Shown piece after piece: positions 5,421 through 9,101 of a stretch of DNA of 9,101 bases. Source of the DNA: Anammoximicrobium sp032229885 (lineage in GTDB: Bacteria; Planctomycetota; Planctomycetia; Pirellulales; Pirellulaceae). Within the stretch, counting starts at the first letter, position 1, and every line of letters begins with the position of its first letter. Location: assembly GCA_032229885.1 (NCBI GenBank), contig JAVYAJ010000224.1, positions 1 to 9,101 of the forward strand, given 5' to 3'. A program made the position numbers and the translations under genes. The notes below the pieces were generated by a model. That model worked only from the letters and a program-made list of their open reading frames with translations, did no database searches and was not told where the DNA came from.

Positions 5421-6911
5421 ATGATTTGCGTCTGTGTTGCTCATGGCCGTCACAAGCGGACGATTGCCGAACACCGTTATCTCGCCGAGCGCGGCATCCG
5501 GCTCGTGGAACTCCGCGTAGACCACATCCGCTCGCAGCTCAGCATCAAGCGGCTGCTGGCCGACCGGCCGTGCCCCTGCATCATCACGTGTCGTCGCCAG
5601 CAGGACGGCGGCCAGTGGACCGGCAGCGACGCCGCCCGCGAGATGATCCTGCGCACGGCCATCGTCGAAGGGGCGGACTATGTCGATCTGGAAGAAGACA
5701 TCGCCGGCAAGATTCCCCGCTATGGCAAGACCAAACGGATCATCAGCTATCACAATTTCCGTGAGATGCCGGATGACATCCACGAGATCCATGCGCGGAT
5801 GCGCCAACTGGATCCCGACATCATCAAGCTGGCCACGATGACGCATCATCCCAGCGACAATGTGCGGATGCTGCGGCTGATCAAGGACTCGCCGATTCCC
5901 ACCGTCGGGATTTGCATGGGCGAGATCGGCACGCCCACGAGAATTTTGGGCGGCAAGTTCGGGGCGCCGTTCACGTATGCGTCGTTCCATGCCGAGCGGA
6001 CGATCGCGCCGGGCCAGGTCGGCTATGCCGAGATGCGTGACGTCTATCGCCATGACAGCATCGGGCCGGAAACCGAGGTCTACGGGTTGATCGCCGATCC
6101 GGTCGCTCAGAACACAAGCCCGTTGCTGCACAACCTCGGTTTTGCCGACGCCGGGATGAACAAGGTTTTCGTGCCGTTCCGCGTGCCGCGCGACGAGTTG
6201 GCCGAATTTATCCGCGAGAGCGCCGAGCTGGGCATCAAAGGTTTGGCGGTGGATATCCCGCACAAAGACGACATCCTCAAGCATCTGAGCAAGGCCGACG
6301 GGATCGTGCGCAGCATCGGCGCAGCCAACACGCTCGTCTTCGACGGTCGCGAGATCGTCGGATACAGCACGGATTTTCGCGGATTTCAGGATGCGCTGGA
6401 CACCGTGTTTCACGAAGAGGAGCGAGGACGACCGCTGGTGGGCCGCGTCGCGCTGATCCTGGGCGCCGGCGGCATTTCCAAAGCCATCGCTTATTCGCTG
6501 AAGCGGCGAGACGCCGATGTCGTGCTGACGTCGCGGACTCACGAACGCGCGTTGCTGCTCGCGGAAAAGCTCCGCTGTCGCACCGTGCAGTGGTACGAGC
6601 GAACGAAGATCGAACCGGATATCCTGGTGAACGCGACGCCGATTGGCGCGCATCCCAACGTGGACGAATCGCCCATCGACCCCAAATATCTGCGGCGCGG
6701 AATGGTGGTGGTCGACACCGTCTCGAACCCCGAACAGACCTTGTTGATCAAGACGGCGCGCGAGGTGGGCTGTCGCACGGTGACGGGAATCGAAGTAGCG
6801 GTGCGAAACGTCGCCGGGCAATTCGAGCATTTCACGGGACGCCCGGGGCCCGTCGATCTGATGCGGACGGCGCTGCAACGAGCCATCGGGCCGGCCAAGT
6901 GGGACGATTGA
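5421..6911 (+). CDS. aroDE: Bifunctional 3-dehydroquinate dehydratase (type I) / shikimate dehydrogenase
   Basis: This 496-residue fusion carries out steps 3 and 4 of the shikimate pathway (dehydroquinate to dehydroshikimate to shikimate, with NADPH) in the cytoplasm. Residues 1-~215 are a type I AroD barrel: ELR (30-32), the acidic DLEED (89-93), the catalytic histidine in SYHNF (H111), the Schiff-base lysine in IIKLATM (K136), R174, and the S188/Q199 substrate loop. Residues ~220-490 are AroE: DPVAQNTSPLLHN (226-238), IPHK with the catalytic lysine K282, AANTL (N303), YSTDFRG (D318), the nucleotide loop LGAGGIS (347-353), TSRT with R372, and Q467 in NVAGQF. One oddity is that the first of the two shikimate-binding serines (HSxSP in Escherichia coli AroE) reads N231. 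The ATG at 5421 gives the MICV start expected at the first barrel strand; the ribosome site (GAGAG, 5406-5410) is weak. Fusion in this order also occurs in plants and some bacteria. Confidence 0.96.
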   Translation: MICVCVAHGRHKRTIAEHRYLAERGIRLVELRVDHIRSQLSIKRLLADRPCPCIITCRRQQDGGQWTGSDAAREMILRTAIVEGADYVDLEEDIAGKIPRYGKTKRIISYHNFREMPDDIHEIHARMRQLDPDIIKLATMTHHPSDNVRMLRLIKDSPIPTVGICMGEIGTPTRILGGKFGAPFTYASFHAERTIAPGQVGYAEMRDVYRHDSIGPETEVYGLIADPVAQNTSPLLHNLGFADAGMNKVFVPFRVPRDELAEFIRESAELGIKGLAVDIPHKDDILKHLSKADGIVRSIGAANTLVFDGREIVGYSTDFRGFQDALDTVFHEEERGRPLVGRVALILGAGGISKAIAYSLKRRDADVVLTSRTHERALLLAEKLRCRTVQWYERTKIEPDILVNATPIGAHPNVDESPIDPKYLRRGMVVVDTVSNPEQTLLIKTAREVGCRTVTGIEVAVRNVAGQFEHFTGRPGPVDLMRTALQRAIGPAKWDD

Positions 6912-7019
6912 CGCGGCGTGGCAGGCCGCGGCGATCACGTCGTCGCAGTTGGAAAACGAGCGGCGCGCCCCGGGCGTGGCATCGTTGTTCTGCGCCGCCC
7001 GGTCCCGTCGCCCGGGCGG
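6912..7019. other. Convergent intergenic gap between aroDE and glpD
   Basis: The 108 bases between the two stop codons contain no gene. The main feature is the GC-rich hairpin at 6994-7020. Confidence 0.6.
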
Positions 7020-7020
7020 C
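6994..7020. terminator. GC-rich hairpin between convergent genes, possible bidirectional terminator
   Basis: GCCGCCCGG (6994-7002) and CCGGGCGGC (7012-7020) form a perfect 9-bp stem with a 9-nt loop. The right arm ends on the last base of the glpD stop codon. No T-run follows on either strand, so it is not a classical intrinsic terminator, but its place between converging genes suits transcription stopping or 3'-end protection. Confidence 0.45.
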
Positions 7021-8723
7021 TACTGCGTCGCAGACGATCGCGCTGCGGCGTTCGTCTCGGAAAGGGGCTTGCCAAAGTGCTCGCCCAGGCGGCGTTCGGT
7101 GGCGGCAACTGCGCCGGCGAGGTCCGCGTCCTCGAGCTTGCCCGCCGCCCGTAGCAGCGAGGCCAGTTCCGCCAGCGTGGCGCGCGAGAGCTCCGGATCG
7201 TACAGCAGCATCAGGCGGCGTTCCACCAGATCGTCGAGGGTTGTAACCCACTCGTGCTGGATGATCCACTGCACGAGCGAGCGCGGCAAGAGCGTGTCCG
7301 CCACGCAGGGCCCCGGCCGTTCGCCCAGCGATTCAAGCACACGCGCTGTGCGGCTGCCACACAGGGTCCAGATCGCGCGAATGCCAGCAGGCGACGTCTG
7401 GAATCGGTTGGCTAACTCCTGCCGGGCGGCGGCAAGCTCGACGTCGCCACCCGGGTACGCTTCGCCGCCCGGGATGGGTCGCTGTCGGGAATTCGCACTT
7501 GGCTGTCGCCCCAACCGACGCAGAATCGTCTCGGCCGACTGTTCGGCCAGCGAACGGCAGGTGGTCAGTTTTCCACCGACGATCGAGTACAGCGGCACGC
7601 TGCCGCCCGGATGCTCCTGCATCCAGTGGCGACGCGTGACCGAGGCCGGCGCCCCGCCGCCCGTGCGCGGCAACGGCCGGACGCCCGCATAGCTCAGGTG
7701 GATATCGGCGCGCGTCAAGCCAACTTGGGGAAACAGTTCGTCGACCACCGCGACCAGATAATCCAACTCGGCCTCGGTCGCGACGACGGACGCCGGGTCG
7801 CCGGCAAACGGAATGTCGGTCGTGCCCACCAGTGCGCCTTGATCCCACGGCAGAACGAATACCGGACGGCCGTCCGGCGCTTCGGCGTACACTCCCTGGC
7901 CGCTCAAAGCCTCGACCAACGGTCGGTGGAACGTGAGAAAGTGGCTGCCTTTCGTGCCGCCGATCAACGGCGACGCCGCGACCCCCAGGTGTTCCAGCGT
8001 CAGATCGACCCATGCACCGGTGGCGTTGACGATTGCGGCGGGATCGATGACCCGTGTCGGATCGCCGTCCGGATGGCCTGTGGGACGAGCTTCCAAACGC
8101 CCATGGCGCTGGTGGACCTGGGTATAAGTAAGCAGCTCGAAATGCGTACCATGCGCCTCGGCCAGTGCGCGGGCGTCCTCGGCCAATGCCACGACAAACC
8201 GCTCGGGATACAATATCTGTGCGTCCCAGTAGGCGCACAGCCAGCGGTAGCGCCGTGGATCGACCGGAATCGCGTTCTGTGTACCGACGCGAAACGCCGT
8301 GTGGCGCGGCAGGCGCGAATCGCGGGCGTACAGATCGTAGAATGTCAGGCCGGCGCGGACCAGCCACAAACCCCGCTCGGCGCTCCGCGCCTCGCCGCCC
8401 AAAAACCGGCGAATCGGTGGTCCCCATCCGCCGGTTCGCCGCGAGATGGGAATCTGGAGACGCAGCGGGCGGACATACTGCGGCGCCAGTTGCAGGAGTC
8501 GATTGCGTTCCTCGAGCGATTCGCGGACCAACGAAAACTCGCCATATTCGAGGTACCGGAGTCCGCCGTGAATCAGCCGCGACGAATAGGCCGTCGTGCC
8601 ACACGCCACATCGGCCGTGTCGACCAGCACGACATCGACGCCATTCAGAGCCAGCTCGCGAGCCAAAGCCGCTCCGTTGATGCCTGCGCCTAAGATCACG
8701 ACCGGCCGATTGTCAGCGTTCAT
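7020..8723 (-). CDS. glpD: FAD-dependent glycerol-3-phosphate dehydrogenase
   Basis: The enzyme oxidises sn-glycerol 3-phosphate to dihydroxyacetone phosphate and passes electrons to the quinone pool; GlpD proteins are peripheral membrane flavoproteins. From the start at 8723 the product is 567 residues, slightly longer than usual. The N-terminus is the FAD Rossmann loop GAGING (12-17) with the acidic end of strand 2 at D35. The family signature SSRLIHGGLRYLEYGEF (47-63) follows, then KGSHF, VGTTDIPFAGDP, YAGVRPL and VGGKLTTCRSLAEQ (VGGK at 382-385), which closes the FAD domain. The final ~140 residues match the helical C-terminal domain, including the CGSRTARVLES and QWIIQHEWVTTLDDLVERR stretches. 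The frame is open further upstream (ATGs at 8738 and 8846), but those residues do not resemble the family and the Rossmann fold begins right after 8723. It converges on aroDE and has no operon partner in view. Confidence 0.95.
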   Translation of the reverse strand: MNADNRPVVILGAGINGAALARELALNGVDVVLVDTADVACGTTAYSSRLIHGGLRYLEYGEFSLVRESLEERNRLLQLAPQYVRPLRLQIPISRRTGGWGPPIRRFLGGEARSAERGLWLVRAGLTFYDLYARDSRLPRHTAFRVGTQNAIPVDPRRYRWLCAYWDAQILYPERFVVALAEDARALAEAHGTHFELLTYTQVHQRHGRLEARPTGHPDGDPTRVIDPAAIVNATGAWVDLTLEHLGVAASPLIGGTKGSHFLTFHRPLVEALSGQGVYAEAPDGRPVFVLPWDQGALVGTTDIPFAGDPASVVATEAELDYLVAVVDELFPQVGLTRADIHLSYAGVRPLPRTGGGAPASVTRRHWMQEHPGGSVPLYSIVGGKLTTCRSLAEQSAETILRRLGRQPSANSRQRPIPGGEAYPGGDVELAAARQELANRFQTSPAGIRAIWTLCGSRTARVLESLGERPGPCVADTLLPRSLVQWIIQHEWVTTLDDLVERRLMLLYDPELSRATLAELASLLRAAGKLEDADLAGAVAATERRLGEHFGKPLSETNAAARSSATQ

Positions 8724-9101
8724 CGTCACTACTCGCATTCTAAACGCGGCCGGCAACCGCAACCCAATCGCGTACAACTTGTCTACGAGATGCGTGCGTG
8801 GCGCATCGAACTCGTCCCTGAAGACGCGAACGCAAGGTCCGCCCACAACCCGACAACGGCGGGAAAAACATCAAAGACGACCATGGATCGCCGGATCAAG
8901 GCCTCGCATCCGCCGATTACCCCAAAACCAGCCGGTCTATGATCCCGACCGGTGCGTGCGGCGCGCATCATACGGCCTCCGACTCGACGCAAGCGACGGG
9001 CGCCGCACACGGCGCACACGCGTTGCGCACGCCAAATATAGCGTACACGAGGTGATCTGTCGTCGCCTGTCGCGTCGGCCCCGTCGAACGTCGGTCACGT
9101 C
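8724..9101. other. Upstream region of glpD, no gene seen
   Basis: About 380 bases lie before glpD. Short open frames here encode Arg/Ala-rich sequence without motifs. On the minus strand, TAGAAT (8742-8737) is a good -10-like hexamer 13 nt before the glpD ATG, but only weak -35 matches lie upstream (TTGGGT at a 19-bp spacing), and the leader would be very short. A less GC-rich patch, ccaaatatag (9031-9040), is a second possible promoter area. Neither is strong enough to call. Confidence 0.45.

Noticed and set aside
5322..6938. 538-codon open frame on the minus strand opposite aroDE
   Set aside because: It fully overlaps aroDE, whose catalytic motifs are unmistakable. Long antisense frames are common in GC-rich coding sequence.
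8724..8846. N-terminal extension of glpD to the ATG at 8846 (or 8738)
   Set aside because: The extra residues are unlike the start of GlpD proteins, which begin just before the FAD loop; a TAGAAT hexamer that may be the promoter -10 lies inside the extension.
1..9101. CRISPR array, tRNA, rRNA or insertion sequence
   Set aside because: Looked for and not seen: no regularly spaced repeats, no cloverleaf or rRNA signature recognised, no transposase frame or terminal inverted repeats.

Overview
The window looks like chromosomal DNA of a GC-rich bacterium, most likely a planctomycete (Pirellulales-like). This is an inference. The support is a membrane-anchored Ser/Thr kinase with a large extracytoplasmic sensor-like tail, a fused type I dehydroquinate dehydratase/shikimate dehydrogenase, and loosely packed genes with long non-coding gaps. 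No database search was possible, so family names rest on motifs read by eye.

Layout. (1) Bases 2-1348, +: the C-terminal part of a Hanks-type Ser/Thr kinase, cut by the window edge, with one membrane segment, a proline-rich linker and a C-terminal beta-sandwich-like domain. (2) 1349-1856: about 500 bases with no convincing gene, holding a weak terminator-like hairpin. (3) 1857-4766, +: three tightly spaced genes with 12 nt between each neighbouring pair. They encode a lipoprotein with a duplicated 42-residue coiled-coil-like unit, a 158-residue cytoplasmic protein, and a 461-residue exported protein. The last combines a possible PD-(D/E)xK nuclease-like core with a regular glycine zipper. None belongs to a family I recognise. 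(4) 4767-5420: about 650 bases without a gene, with several inverted repeats and the best promoter-like site of the window. (5) 5421-6911, +: aroDE. (6) 6912-7019: a convergent gap with a GC-rich hairpin. (7) 7020-8723, -: glpD-type FAD-dependent glycerol-3-phosphate dehydrogenase. (8) 8724-9101: upstream region of glpD, no gene seen.

How the genes relate. aroDE (steps 3 and 4 of the shikimate pathway) and glpD (glycerol 3-phosphate to dihydroxyacetone phosphate) are housekeeping metabolism and are not obviously linked to each other. The three-gene cassette is the novel-looking part: one outer-envelope component, one cytoplasmic component and one exported, membrane-active-looking component, apparently co-transcribed. 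It could be an envelope-associated or toxin/immunity-like system. That role is inference only; the sequence shows the architecture, not the function.
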